This document shows positions 8,686-17,821 of a DNA stretch of 64,000 nt, one piece after another. The position numbers and the translations under genes were made by a program. The first letter of the stretch is position 1; each line of letters opens with the position of its first letter. The stretch is taken from assembly GCF_030651995.1 (NCBI RefSeq), contig NZ_JAUSBN010000026.1:1-64000 (forward strand). Reading direction: 5' to 3'. The notes below the pieces were generated by a model, which saw only the letters and a program-made list of their open reading frames with translations, was not told the origin of the DNA and searched no databases. The DNA comes from Reyranella sp. Its GTDB lineage: Bacteria > Pseudomonadota > Alphaproteobacteria > Reyranellales > Reyranellaceae.

Positions 8686-9720
8686 ATGCCCCCCTCTTCG
8701 GTCGCTGCGCGCAGCCTTGCCCTCGCCGTGATCGGCGTCGGCGCGGCGTCGTTCGCAGCCCACGGGCAGAACGTCACCGCCTTCAACCCCTATTCGGGCG
8801 CCGGCCTGACGGGCGGACCGCTCCCGCAATACACATCGCCGCCCGCTGCCCCGGCCGTTGATGCCGCTGGCCCCGGTCCGGTCGTCGGACCGGCTTTCAA
8901 TCCCTGGTCGGCTCAAAACCCGGCGTCGGCGTCGCGCCCGGCTCCTCCACCGCAGACCTCTGCTCCGGCTCGGCGGACCAAGGCAGCCGCCTTGCCGCCG
9001 CCTCCGCCGGGACCGATCAGGAGCCGCGTCGTCGCCGTGCCCGAACTGACGACGACTCGCAGCAAGTCGCGCGATGTCGAGAAGGCCAGCGCCGCCTATG
9101 CCGAACCGGCCGGCAAGTCCGCCTCCACGCCATCCGCCCCGACGGCCGCCGCGCCGACTCCCGTGCCAGCGGTACCTGCCCCTGCAGCGGCAGCGCCGCC
9201 GGCACCCACGGCAACGCCCGCCGTACCGCCGCCGGTCGCCGCCGTGCCCGCACCGCCCCCTGTTCGGCCCACGCCTGCGCCTGCGCCGACCACCGCACCG
9301 GCGGCCCCGAGCCTGGCTGCCCCGACACCCGCTCCGGCGCCCCCCGTGGCAGCGCCTCCGCCGCAACCTCCCGCGGTCCCGCAGCGCCAGATGGCGGCCA
9401 TCGCTCCCGCGCCTTCGGCGCCGGCGCGCAGCAGCGTGGCTGTCACTCTGGTCTTCGCTGCCCGGTCGACCGAACTTTCCGATGCGTCCAAGGTCGCGCT
9501 CGATCGCCTCGCCAAGGACATAACCGACCGTACGCTGCGACAGGTCGAGTTGCGCAGCGTCTCCGAAAACAGCGATCCGGACAGCCGCAAGTTCTCGCTG
9601 GCCCGAGCGCTGATCGTTCGGAATTACCTGATCGACAAAGGCGTCCGATCCAGGATCGAAGTCGCGTCCATCGTGGGCGGCGGCGGGGAGCGGGTGGAGA
9701 TCCTGGTGCCCAGCACATGA
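8686..9720 (+). CDS. Secreted proline/alanine-rich protein with C-terminal OmpA-like domain
   Basis: A 344-residue protein. The ATG at 8686 has a GAAAGG site 9 bases upstream and gives a classical signal peptide (hydrophobic A-R-S-L-A-L-A-V-I-G-V-G-A-A, cleavage near A-H-G-Q). ATG 8647 and TTG 8623 would only add a non-hydrophobic leader. Residues about 30-250 are a low-complexity Pro/Ala linker that could span the periplasm. The last 95 residues look like a divergent OmpA domain: V-F-A-A-R-S-T-E-L-S, a helix, strand V-E-L-R-S-V, then R-K-F-S-L-A-R-A-L-I-V-R-N-Y-L. The peptidoglycan-binding D-x-x-R signature is not intact. It immediately precedes a MotA/MotB-like pair, so it may be an accessory of that complex. 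Confidence 0.75.
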   Translation: MPPSSVAARSLALAVIGVGAASFAAHGQNVTAFNPYSGAGLTGGPLPQYTSPPAAPAVDAAGPGPVVGPAFNPWSAQNPASASRPAPPPQTSAPARRTKAAALPPPPPGPIRSRVVAVPELTTTRSKSRDVEKASAAYAEPAGKSASTPSAPTAAAPTPVPAVPAPAAAAPPAPTATPAVPPPVAAVPAPPPVRPTPAPAPTTAPAAPSLAAPTPAPAPPVAAPPPQPPAVPQRQMAAIAPAPSAPARSSVAVTLVFAARSTELSDASKVALDRLAKDITDRTLRQVELRSVSENSDPDSRKFSLARALIVRNYLIDKGVRSRIEVASIVGGGGERVEILVPST

Positions 9721-9753
9721 TCCCGCGAGCGTCCGCAGGCATCGGGAGACTGT

Positions 9754-10902
9754 ATGAGTAATCCGCTTCCGTATCTCGTTCGCATGCTGCTCTTCCTCGC
9801 GGTCGTGGCCGGCATCGGCTACCTCCTCCACCACGACTTGCTGCGGGTGTTCCTGAACACGCCGATCCTCAACAGCGTCATCCTGGGCGTGCTCGCAATC
9901 GGCATCTTCTTCGTGATGCGCCAGGTCCTGTCCCTGTGGCCCGAAGTGCGCTGGCTGCGGCGCTTCCAGCATCGCGAGCCCGGCGCCCCGCCGCTCGAGA
10001 CCGAGTCCATCGACCTCATGGCGCCGATGGCCGCCATGATGGGCGACCGTCAGGACAATTTCCGCCTCTCGCCCACGGCGACGCGAGCCATGCTCGACGG
10101 CATCGCCAGCCGACTCGACGAGCGGCGCGAACTCAGCCGCTACATGATCGGCCTGCTGATCTTCCTGGGCCTGCTCGGCACCTTTTGGGGCCTGCTCGAG
10201 ACGATCGGCGCGGTCGCCGACGCCATCGTCGGCATGCAGGTCACCGGCGGCGATGCGGTGCAGATCTTCACCAAGCTGAAGGCGGGCATCGAGGGACCGC
10301 TCAAGGGCATGTCCACCGCCTTCGGCGCCTCGCTCTTCGGCCTCTCCGGCTCGCTCGTGCTGGGCTTCCTCGAACTGCAGGCAAGCCAGGCCCAGGGCCG
10401 CTTCCACACCGAGCTCGAAGAATGGCTGGCGGGCGCCACACGGCTCTCGAGCGGCATCTTCCAGACCGAAGGGGAACAGGGCGGCGTCTCGGCCTATGTC
10501 GAGGCCCTGCTGGAGCGGACCGCCGACGGTCTCGACGATCTCACGCGCACGCTCCGCCGCAGCGAGGAGGGCCGCGAGCAGGCGGTCGCCGCCAACGCCG
10601 CGCTGGTCGAACGCCTGTCGGCACTGACCGAGAGCATGCGCTCGCAGCAGGCGCTGCTGGCACGTCTCGCCGAGCAGTCGATCGAACTGCGCGGCGCCGT
10701 CGGACGCCTGACCGAGCGCAAACCGGAGGCAGACAGCGACGCCTTGCTGGCCCATCAGCGCAACCTCGAAGTCGGCCTTGCCCGATTGATCGATGAAAGC
10801 GTGCGCAGCCGCACCGCGCTGGCCGACGAGTTGCGCGGCGAGTTCCGCCTGCTCGCCCGCACCATCGCCTCGACACGCAACGCGACGCCGGGCGACGACT
10901 GA
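9754..10902 (+). CDS. MotA/TolQ/ExbB-type proton channel protein
   Basis: A 382-residue inner-membrane protein. Hydrophobic segments lie at about 9-27, 39-58, 130-152 and 188-210. The third and fourth carry the family signatures G-L-L-G-T-F-W-G-L-L-E-T-I-G (139-152) and G-P-L-K-G-M-S-T-A-F-G-A-S-L-F-G (181-196). Residues 245-375 are a long charged helix, probably coiled coil, facing the cytoplasm. Such proteins form ion channels that power work in the envelope, together with a MotB/ExbD partner. The next gene, 5 bases on, is that partner. No flagellar or Ton genes are nearby, so a motility role is unlikely. Confidence 0.85.
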   Translation: MSNPLPYLVRMLLFLAVVAGIGYLLHHDLLRVFLNTPILNSVILGVLAIGIFFVMRQVLSLWPEVRWLRRFQHREPGAPPLETESIDLMAPMAAMMGDRQDNFRLSPTATRAMLDGIASRLDERRELSRYMIGLLIFLGLLGTFWGLLETIGAVADAIVGMQVTGGDAVQIFTKLKAGIEGPLKGMSTAFGASLFGLSGSLVLGFLELQASQAQGRFHTELEEWLAGATRLSSGIFQTEGEQGGVSAYVEALLERTADGLDDLTRTLRRSEEGREQAVAANAALVERLSALTESMRSQQALLARLAEQSIELRGAVGRLTERKPEADSDALLAHQRNLEVGLARLIDESVRSRTALADELRGEFRLLARTIASTRNATPGDD

Positions 10903-10907
10903 CCGCC

Positions 10908-12242
10908 ATGGCAGCCGTATCCCGCCGTCGAGGAGGAGGCAGCGCCGACTACACCTGGCCGGGCTACGTCGACGCGTTGACGACCCTGCTGATGGTGCTG
11001 ATCTTCCTGCTGTCGCTGTTCAGCGTCGCGCAGTTCACCCTGACCGACACGCTCAGTTCCCGCGACAGTGCGATCGACGCCCTGAACAAGCAGCTCGGCA
11101 GCCTGGCGAGCGTGCTGTCGCTGGAGAAAGCGGCGAGCGAGACCCTGAAGCAGGATCTGGAGAAGCTAACCCTGCAGCTTCGCGACAACCAGGCCGAGCG
11201 CGACCGCCTGGGTGCCGATCTGGCGGCCCAGCGGAGTGCCGCCGATGCCCTGAAAAGCGAACGCGACCGCCTGGGCGCCGATCTGGCGGCCCAGCGGAGC
11301 GCCGCCGATGCCCTGAAAAGCGAGCGCGATCGTCTCACCGCCGATCTCTCCAGCCAGCGCAGCTCGTCGGATGCGCTGAAGATCGAGCGCGACCAGCTCA
11401 CCGAGCGCCTGACCTCGATGATGGCGGAGCGCGACCGGCTCGCGGCCTCGCTGGAAAGCGCCAACAAGGAGGCCACGTCCAGCGCCTCCAGGTCGACTGA
11501 TCTCCAGAAGGAGATCGAGCGCCAGCGTCTGGAACTCACGCGGCTCGCGGCCTCGCTGGCGGCCGCCAACCAGGACAAGGGCAAGCTGTTCGGCGACCTC
11601 ACGGAAGAGCAGAAGCTCAGCGCCGAGCAGAAGGCCGCCGTCGTGCGGCTCACCGCCGAGCTGGCGGCTCTCAAGGGCGAACTGGCCCGCCTCAGCACCG
11701 TCCTCGACGCCGCCGATGCCAAGGCGAAGGAACAGCAGGCGCAGATCGTCGATCTCGGCCAGAAGCTCAACCGCGCTCTGGCCAGCAAGGTCGAAGAGCT
11801 GTCGCGCTACCGCTCGGAGTTCTTCGGCAAGCTGCGCGAGGCCCTGCGCGGCCAGCGCGACGTGCAGATCGTCGGCGACCGCTTCGTGTTCCAGTCGGAA
11901 GTGCTCTTCCCCTCCGGCTCGGCCAAGCTCCAGGAGGGTGGCGAGAAGCAGCTCGCCAACGTCGCCAAGCGTCTCGTCGAGATCGCCGCCACCATTCCGA
12001 AGGACGTCAACTGGGTTCTGCAGGTGGACGGCCATACCGACAACAAGGCGATCGCCAGCGCGCAGTATCCGTCGAACTGGGAGCTGTCCGCCGCCCGCGC
12101 GATTGCGGTGGTTAAATTCCTGCACAGCGAAGGCATTCCGAACGATCGCCTGGTGGCCGCGGGCTACGGCGAATACCAGCCGCTCTCGTCCACCGACACC
12201 GCCCGCAACCGCCGCATCGAGCTGAAGCTCACCAACCGCTAA
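10908..12242 (+). CDS. MotB-like stator partner: membrane anchor, coiled coil, OmpA peptidoglycan-binding domain
   Basis: A 444-residue protein with one N-terminal membrane segment (about 23-43) preceded by W-P-G-Y-V-D-A-L. Asp22 sits where MotB has its proton-carrying aspartate. Residues 50-300 are a long heptad-rich coiled coil with tandem repeats. Residues about 330-440 are an OmpA domain with V-L-F-P-S-G-S-A-K-L, V-D-G-H-T-D-N, N-W-E-L-S-A-A-R-A and G-Y-G-E-Y-Q-P, followed by R-N-R-R-I-E-L; this binds peptidoglycan. With the upstream channel protein it should form a proton-driven stator-like unit spanning inner membrane and wall. The task of this unit in the envelope is unknown. Confidence 0.85.
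   Translation: MAAVSRRRGGGSADYTWPGYVDALTTLLMVLIFLLSLFSVAQFTLTDTLSSRDSAIDALNKQLGSLASVLSLEKAASETLKQDLEKLTLQLRDNQAERDRLGADLAAQRSAADALKSERDRLGADLAAQRSAADALKSERDRLTADLSSQRSSSDALKIERDQLTERLTSMMAERDRLAASLESANKEATSSASRSTDLQKEIERQRLELTRLAASLAAANQDKGKLFGDLTEEQKLSAEQKAAVVRLTAELAALKGELARLSTVLDAADAKAKEQQAQIVDLGQKLNRALASKVEELSRYRSEFFGKLREALRGQRDVQIVGDRFVFQSEVLFPSGSAKLQEGGEKQLANVAKRLVEIAATIPKDVNWVLQVDGHTDNKAIASAQYPSNWELSAARAIAVVKFLHSEGIPNDRLVAAGYGEYQPLSSTDTARNRRIELKLTNR
11196..11384 (+). repeat. 63-bp in-frame tandem repeat, three copies, in the coiled coil
   Basis: Three direct copies start at 11196, 11259 and 11322 and encode residues 97-159. Copies 1 and 2 differ at only three of 63 bases, all silent, and encode the same 21 residues (E-R-D-R-L-G-A-D-L-A-A-Q-R-S-A-A-D-A-L-K-S). 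Copy 3 is diverged but keeps the phase, and a fourth, weaker unit follows. Twenty-one residues are three heptads, so unit gain or loss keeps the coiled coil in register. Confidence 0.9.
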
Positions 12243-12256
12243 GTTCATGCCGAAGC

Positions 12257-12685
12257 CTAAAGAAGCCCGAGTCTCTTGAGCTCCGCGGCCATTTCGGCCG
12301 GCATGTCGGCGGTGTCGCCGCTCGACAAGTCAGGTGGCGCACGGTCGGGTTCGAGGTAGCGCCAACCCTGGAAGGGCTTGCAGGCGCGCGGCGCGGTCTC
12401 GATCAAGCGGCGCTTGAGCTTGATGCGGCAGAACTTCTTGCCGCTCTCCTCGTCGAAATCATCCTCGAAGCCGACCAGCTCCTGGCGGCAGCGGATGACG
12501 CCGCGCACCACCCAGTAGAGCGATCCGCCCTGGAGATCCTCAGCCCGTCGCGGCGAGTTGCGCGTATAGACCCAGTGCGGCGAGCGTGCCGACTGCCCAC
12601 GCTCCCGGCGACGCCCCGCCTGGACCGTCTTCATGTGGGCGAGATCGTCGACGCCGACCGCGAGCTTGATGAGATGCAACGCCAT
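12257..12685 (-). CDS. DUF1489 family protein
   Basis: A 142-residue protein matching the alphaproteobacterial DUF1489 family: M-A-L-H-L-I-K-L-A-V-G, then H-W-V-Y-T-R-N-S-P-R-R, G-G-S-L-Y-W-V-V-R-G-V-I-R-C-R-Q and the C-terminal R-A-C-K-P-F-Q-G-W-R-Y-L. Its function is not known. Relatives are of the same length, so the start is secure. It is convergent with the MotB-like gene, 14 bases apart, and divergent from the alpha-2-macroglobulin gene with 160 bases between starts. Confidence 0.85.
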   Translation of the reverse strand: MALHLIKLAVGVDDLAHMKTVQAGRRRERGQSARSPHWVYTRNSPRRAEDLQGGSLYWVVRGVIRCRQELVGFEDDFDEESGKKFCRIKLKRRLIETAPRACKPFQGWRYLEPDRAPPDLSSGDTADMPAEMAAELKRLGLL

Positions 12686-12845
12686 CGCCTGCGCATAGTA
12701 CGTGATCGGTCACCTGCTCAAGCCCGCCTATCCACAGCGTGACCTTCCCGCCACAGGCTGCGAGAATTGCCAGCCGGACTTCCGACTCCACATTGTCTGC
12801 ACAATCCACGCTCTATTGTCCGGTCGCTGTTTGCGGGGAATTCTC

Positions 12846-15800
12846 ATGAATAAGTCGACGCTGGCCGCCTTGGTTGTGGCCCTCATGCTGGGCTCCGGCA
12901 TTGCGGGTTACCTGATCGGGAGGCCGGGCGATTCCGTCGACCGTCCCGTGGCGACGACCACGACGCCTCCAGCCACAGCTCCCGCCACCCCGCCCCCGGC
13001 GTCGAACCCGCCGGCGCCCCAGACCGCCCAATCGGCCGCACCCGCGCCGCTCGCCCAGCCGCCGGCATTGCCATCCGATCCCTTCTCCTTCCGTCGCGTC
13101 GGTGTCGATTCCAGCCGCAGCGAAGCGGAAGCCTGCCTCGCCTTCAACAAGCCGCTCGCCACCGGCGACGTGAAGTACGGCGACTTCATTCGCATCGAGC
13201 CTGAAGCGAAGACAGCACTCCGCGCCGTTGACGACCGGCTGTGCATCGCCGGCCTCACCTACGGCCAGGATTATACCGTGAAGCTGCTGGCGGGCTTTCC
13301 GGGACGCGACGGCGAGAAGCTGCGCGACGAGCAGAGCGTGAGCGTGGCCTTGGGCGCCCGCCCCGCCGTTGTGAACCTGCCGGGCAAGGGCTTCATCCTG
13401 CCGCGCGGCAGCGCCGCCGGCCTGCCCGTCACGACCATCAACGTCTCCAAGGTCGGCATCTCGGTCTATCGCGTGAACGAGCGCGGCCTCGATCGCTTCT
13501 CCGCCGACCGCTACTACGACGTGGCCTTCCCCGGCTCCGAGCCCATCACCGAGCCGTGGTCACTGCGCAGCTGGCTGAACGGCAGCAACGGCAGCGAGCA
13601 GTGGAGCGGCACGATGGACGTGCGCAACGTGCCCAACCAGGCCGTCGTTACCGCCTTCCCGATCCGCGAGACCATCCAGGACTGGAAGCCCGGCGCCTAT
13701 TTCGTCGTGGTGTGGAATGCCGCCAAGCCACCGTCCCGCGACTATGACGACGACGAGTCGACGGCGGGCGGCGCGGCCGGTCTGTGGGTGATCGACACCG
13801 ACATCGGCCTCACCTCCTTCAGCGGCGACGACGGGCTGAACGTCTTCGCGCGCTCGCTGCAGACCGCCCAACCGCTGGCCGGCATCGAGGTCACCATGCT
13901 GTCCCGTGGGAACGAGCCGATCGGCAAGGTGGTCACCGGCGCCGACGGCCGCGCCTCGTTCGCGGCCGGCCTGCTCAAGGGCACCGGCGCGGCCGAAGCC
14001 GTCGCCGTCATGGCGCAGGATCCGGCGAAGAAGGAATTCTCGCGCCTCGAACTCACCAAGTCGGCCTTCGACCTGTCCGACCGCGGCGTCGACGGCCGGC
14101 CGCAGCCCGGTCCGGTCGATGCCTTCCTCTACACCGAGCGCGGCATCTATCGCCCCGGCGAGACCGTGCAGCTCATGGCGCTGATGCGCGACGATGCAGC
14201 CAATGCGCTCTCCAACCTGCCCGTCACGCTGATCGTCAAGCGCCCGGACGGCAGCGAGTTCACCCGCTTCACCCATGGCCTGCAGGGCCCGGGCGCGATC
14301 GCCCAGGCGATCGACCTGCCGAAGTCCTCGCGGCGCGGCCGCTGGTCGGTCGCCGCCTACATCAATCCCAAGGGTGCGCCGGTCGGCCGTGTCGAATTCT
14401 CGGTCGAGGATTTCGTGCCCGAAAAGCTCAAGGTCGAGCTCACGCCCGACGAGCCGATCATCCGGCCGGGCAGCGTGAACCGTTTCGTCCTCTCGGCCGA
14501 CTTCCTCTATGGCGCCCCGGCGTCCGATCTCGCCGTCGAGGGCGACATGCGCATCACCGTCGACGATGCGCCGTTCCCGGCCTTCGCCAAGTACCGGTTC
14601 GGACCGGAGGACGATCGCGAGAAGTTCGAACCGCCCTTCATCGAGCTGAAGGGCGAGAACACCGACCCGGCCGGCAAGTCGAGCCTCGAATGGGCCGGCG
14701 ACCTCGCCAAGGAGACGGTCCTGCCGCTGCGCGCCCAGATCCAGGCCCGCGTCTTCGAACCGGGCGGTGGCCGCGCCACCAAGACCGAAAAGGCCATGCC
14801 GGTGCGCACCCGCGACACCTATATCGGTGTCCGCCCGACCTTCGAGGGTCGCTATTCCCGCGAGGGCGTCGACACCGAGTTCGATGTCGTTGCGGTCGAC
14901 GCGGCCGGCACACAGGTCGCACGCCCCTCGGTCGAATACCGGATCGAACGCATCACCAACGCCTATCAATGGTTCCAGGTCGATGGTCGTTGGCGCTGGC
15001 AGTCGATCACCAACACGCGGCTGATCACCGCCGACAAGGTGACGCTGAAGGCCGACACGCCGACCCGTCTCTCGCAACGGCTGGACTGGGGCCAGCACAA
15101 GCTCACGGTCATCGACAACGACAAGAACACCTCGACCAGCCTCACCTTCTACGTGGGCTGGTATGGCGGCACGGGCACCGAGGAGGCGCCCGATACGCTG
15201 CGTGTCGCCAGCGACAAGCAGAACTACGCGCCGGGCGACACCGCCCGCCTGCGCATCGAGGCACCGTTCGCCGGCGAGGCGCTGATCGCCATCGCGACCG
15301 ACCGCATCGTGTCCACCCAGTCGGTCCAGGTGCCGGCCGGCGGCACGACGGTCGACATTCCGGTGAAGGGTGAGTGGGGCGCCGGCGCGTATGCTCTCGT
15401 CACGGCCTGGCGGCCTCTGGCGGCCCCGGCCGAGCGCACACCTACGCGCGCGATCGGCGCGACGTGGATCGGCCTCACCCCGGCCCTGCGCACGCTCGGC
15501 ATCCAGATCGGCACGCCCGAGAAGATCACACCGCGGCAGCGCATCGAGGTGCCGGTGAAGGTGTCCAACCTGCAGGCCGGCCAGGAAGCCTTCGTCACCC
15601 TGGCCGCGGTCGACGAGGGCATCCTGCAGCTCACCCGCTACAAGACGCCCAATCCCGCCGACCACTATTTCGGCAAGCGTCGCCTCGGCGTGTCGATGCG
15701 TGACGACTACGGCCGCCTGCTCGACACGCGCGCCGACGAGCTCGGCCGCATCCGGGCCGGCGGCGACGCGGGCGAAATCGGCGGCCTCGACATCGTGCCG

Positions 15801-17816
15801 ACGCGCACCGTTTCGCTGTTCAGCGGTCCGGTGAAGCTCGACGACAAGGGCGAAGCCAGGATCGCCTTCGACATCCCCGACTTCATCGGCCAGCTCCGCT
15901 TGATGGCGGTGGCCTACGACAAGACTCGCGTCGGCTCGGGCGAGCAGCGACTGTTCGTGCGCGATGCCGTCACCGCCGACGTGGTGCTGCCGCGCTTCCT
16001 CGCGCCGAAGGATCTCGGCCGGGTGGCGCTGTCGCTGCACAATGTCGATGGCCAGGCGGGCGATTACCGCGTCACGCTGACGGCCTCGGGGTCGGTCTCG
16101 CTCGAGCGTCCCGTCACCGAGACCAAGCGTCTCGCCGCCAACCAGCGCGAGCTGCTGACCTGGCCGCTGCGAGCGGGCGACGCGGGCTTCGGCAAGGTCA
16201 CGGTCGCCGTCCAGGGGCCGGGCAACTTCGCGGTCCAGCGTGAGTGGGACATCCAGGTGCGGCCGGCGCAGACTCCCAGCGCCGTCGACACGGTGGCGCG
16301 CCTGGCGCCCGGCAACGAGGCCACGGTCGACCGCAACGTGATCGCGGCCTTTGCGCCCGGGACCGCTCAGGTCAGCGCGTCGCTGACCCGCATTCCCGGA
16401 ATCGACGTCGCGGGCCTGCTGCGCGCGCTCGACAAGTATCCGTTCGGCTGCATCGAGCAGACCACCAGCCGCGCCATGCCGCTGCTCTACTACAACGATG
16501 TCGCGCTGCTGGGATACGGCCCCACCGATCCACGGATCAACGAGCGTGTGCAGGACGCAGTCTATCGTGTCGTCGACATGCAGTTGCCCGACGGCTCGTT
16601 CGGCATGTGGGGGCCCTTCTCCACGCCGGCGGCGGAGTGGCTGCAGACCTACGTGCTCGACTTCCTCGTGCGGGCGAACCAGCAGCAGATGGCGGTGCCT
16701 TCCGCATCGCTGCAGCGGGCGCTCGGCTGGCTCAACAGGACCGCCGACAAGCTCTCGCCCAACGCCCAGGCCTATGCCTGGTACGTGCTGGCGAAGTCGG
16801 GCTACGCCGATCCCGGCCGCGTCCGCTACTTCCAGGACACGAAGGCCGCCGAGATGAAGGGCGGCATCGCCTGGGCGATGCTGGCCGCGGCGCTGAACCA
16901 GGTGGGCGAGCCGGGGCGCGGTCGCCTGGCCTTCGCCACAGCCCGCCAGCGCATCGACGAGCGCGATCCGTCCGACTATTACGGATCGCCGCTGCGCAAT
17001 CGCGCCGCCCTCGTCACGCTCGCCGTCGAAGCGGGTGGACGTGAGGCCCTGACGGAGGTGACGAGCCTGGTGGGCGAACGGCTGGCGGCCTCGATCGGCC
17101 TGACCACGACGCAGGAGCAGGCATGGCTGGTGATGGCCGCCCGAGCGATGAGCGGCAGCGCCCAGCTCTCCTATTCCGTGGACGGCCAACCGCGTCAGGC
17201 GGCGGCCGAGCCGGTGACCTTCACCCCGGACGCGGCCGCCCTGGCCCGCGGCCTCAAGCTGCGCAACGACACCGACCGTCCGATCTGGATGCAGGTGACG
17301 GCGCGTGGCGTGCCTCTCGATCCGCAGCCTGCGGCCACGGCCGGAATCAGCGTCGAGCGCGAGTTCCTGAAGTTCGACGGCGAGCCCAGCTCGCTGGGAC
17401 ATGTCGTGCAGAACGAGCGCTTCATCGTCTCGATCTCCGGGCGCAACCTGGAGGGCGGCTACCACGAGGTGGCGCTGCTCGACCTGCTGCCGGCCGGCTT
17501 CGAGATCGAAGCGGTGCTGAATGACGAGACGGCGAAGTCCTTCCCGTTCCTGTCCGACCTCACCGAAACCCGCATTGCCGAGGCGCGCGACGACCGCTTC
17601 TTCGCGTCCTTCAACATGGGAACCCGGCCGTACCAGACATGGTGGGACTCCTCGGCGAAGAACCCGAACTCCTATCACGTTGCCTACATCGTTCGCGCCG
17701 TGACGCCCGGCACCTATGCCGTCCCGGCGACGAACGTTTCCGACATGTACGCACCGCGGGTCTATGGCCGGACGGCGATGCGTACGCTCACCATCGTTCC
17801 GGCGGGCACGAAGTAG
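12846..17816 (+). CDS. Bacterial alpha-2-macroglobulin with thioester motif
   Basis: A 1656-residue periplasmic protease-trap protein of the bacterial alpha-2-macroglobulin (YfhM/ECAM) family. After an N-terminal hydrophobic segment (about 7-25) comes a Pro/Ala-rich linker (35-75), a row of macroglobulin-like domains with a bait region, and the thioester motif G-C-I-E-Q (Cys1202 to Gln1205) inside the alpha-helical domain (Y-P-F-G-C-I-E-Q-T-T-S). The thioester would trap attacking proteases covalently. Unlike the E. coli protein it has no lipobox cysteine, so it is probably held by the uncleaved hydrophobic segment. The ATG at 12846 opens directly on this segment; the frame upstream has no homology. 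It is followed 5 bases on by pbpC, the usual partner. Confidence 0.93.
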   Translation: MNKSTLAALVVALMLGSGIAGYLIGRPGDSVDRPVATTTTPPATAPATPPPASNPPAPQTAQSAAPAPLAQPPALPSDPFSFRRVGVDSSRSEAEACLAFNKPLATGDVKYGDFIRIEPEAKTALRAVDDRLCIAGLTYGQDYTVKLLAGFPGRDGEKLRDEQSVSVALGARPAVVNLPGKGFILPRGSAAGLPVTTINVSKVGISVYRVNERGLDRFSADRYYDVAFPGSEPITEPWSLRSWLNGSNGSEQWSGTMDVRNVPNQAVVTAFPIRETIQDWKPGAYFVVVWNAAKPPSRDYDDDESTAGGAAGLWVIDTDIGLTSFSGDDGLNVFARSLQTAQPLAGIEVTMLSRGNEPIGKVVTGADGRASFAAGLLKGTGAAEAVAVMAQDPAKKEFSRLELTKSAFDLSDRGVDGRPQPGPVDAFLYTERGIYRPGETVQLMALMRDDAANALSNLPVTLIVKRPDGSEFTRFTHGLQGPGAIAQAIDLPKSSRRGRWSVAAYINPKGAPVGRVEFSVEDFVPEKLKVELTPDEPIIRPGSVNRFVLSADFLYGAPASDLAVEGDMRITVDDAPFPAFAKYRFGPEDDREKFEPPFIELKGENTDPAGKSSLEWAGDLAKETVLPLRAQIQARVFEPGGGRATKTEKAMPVRTRDTYIGVRPTFEGRYSREGVDTEFDVVAVDAAGTQVARPSVEYRIERITNAYQWFQVDGRWRWQSITNTRLITADKVTLKADTPTRLSQRLDWGQHKLTVIDNDKNTSTSLTFYVGWYGGTGTEEAPDTLRVASDKQNYAPGDTARLRIEAPFAGEALIAIATDRIVSTQSVQVPAGGTTVDIPVKGEWGAGAYALVTAWRPLAAPAERTPTRAIGATWIGLTPALRTLGIQIGTPEKITPRQRIEVPVKVSNLQAGQEAFVTLAAVDEGILQLTRYKTPNPADHYFGKRRLGVSMRDDYGRLLDTRADELGRIRAGGDAGEIGGLDIVPTRTVSLFSGPVKLDDKGEARIAFDIPDFIGQLRLMAVAYDKTRVGSGEQRLFVRDAVTADVVLPRFLAPKDLGRVALSLHNVDGQAGDYRVTLTASGSVSLERPVTETKRLAANQRELLTWPLRAGDAGFGKVTVAVQGPGNFAVQREWDIQVRPAQTPSAVDTVARLAPGNEATVDRNVIAAFAPGTAQVSASLTRIPGIDVAGLLRALDKYPFGCIEQTTSRAMPLLYYNDVALLGYGPTDPRINERVQDAVYRVVDMQLPDGSFGMWGPFSTPAAEWLQTYVLDFLVRANQQQMAVPSASLQRALGWLNRTADKLSPNAQAYAWYVLAKSGYADPGRVRYFQDTKAAEMKGGIAWAMLAAALNQVGEPGRGRLAFATARQRIDERDPSDYYGSPLRNRAALVTLAVEAGGREALTEVTSLVGERLAASIGLTTTQEQAWLVMAARAMSGSAQLSYSVDGQPRQAAAEPVTFTPDAAALARGLKLRNDTDRPIWMQVTARGVPLDPQPAATAGISVEREFLKFDGEPSSLGHVVQNERFIVSISGRNLEGGYHEVALLDLLPAGFEIEAVLNDETAKSFPFLSDLTETRIAEARDDRFFASFNMGTRPYQTWWDSSAKNPNSYHVAYIVRAVTPGTYAVPATNVSDMYAPRVYGRTAMRTLTIVPAGTK

Positions 17817-17821
17817 GCACC

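Noticed and set aside
9754-12242. MotA/OmpA pair considered as part of a Zorya-type anti-phage system
   Set aside because: ZorA/ZorB-like parts exist, but no helicase, nuclease or other Zorya gene is near, and the neighbours are housekeeping genes.
13560-17678. A 1372-codon open frame on the minus strand under the alpha-2-macroglobulin gene
   Set aside because: It mirrors a strongly conserved gene on the other strand, has low-complexity arginine/aspartate-rich sequence without any motif, and is a usual effect of high GC content.
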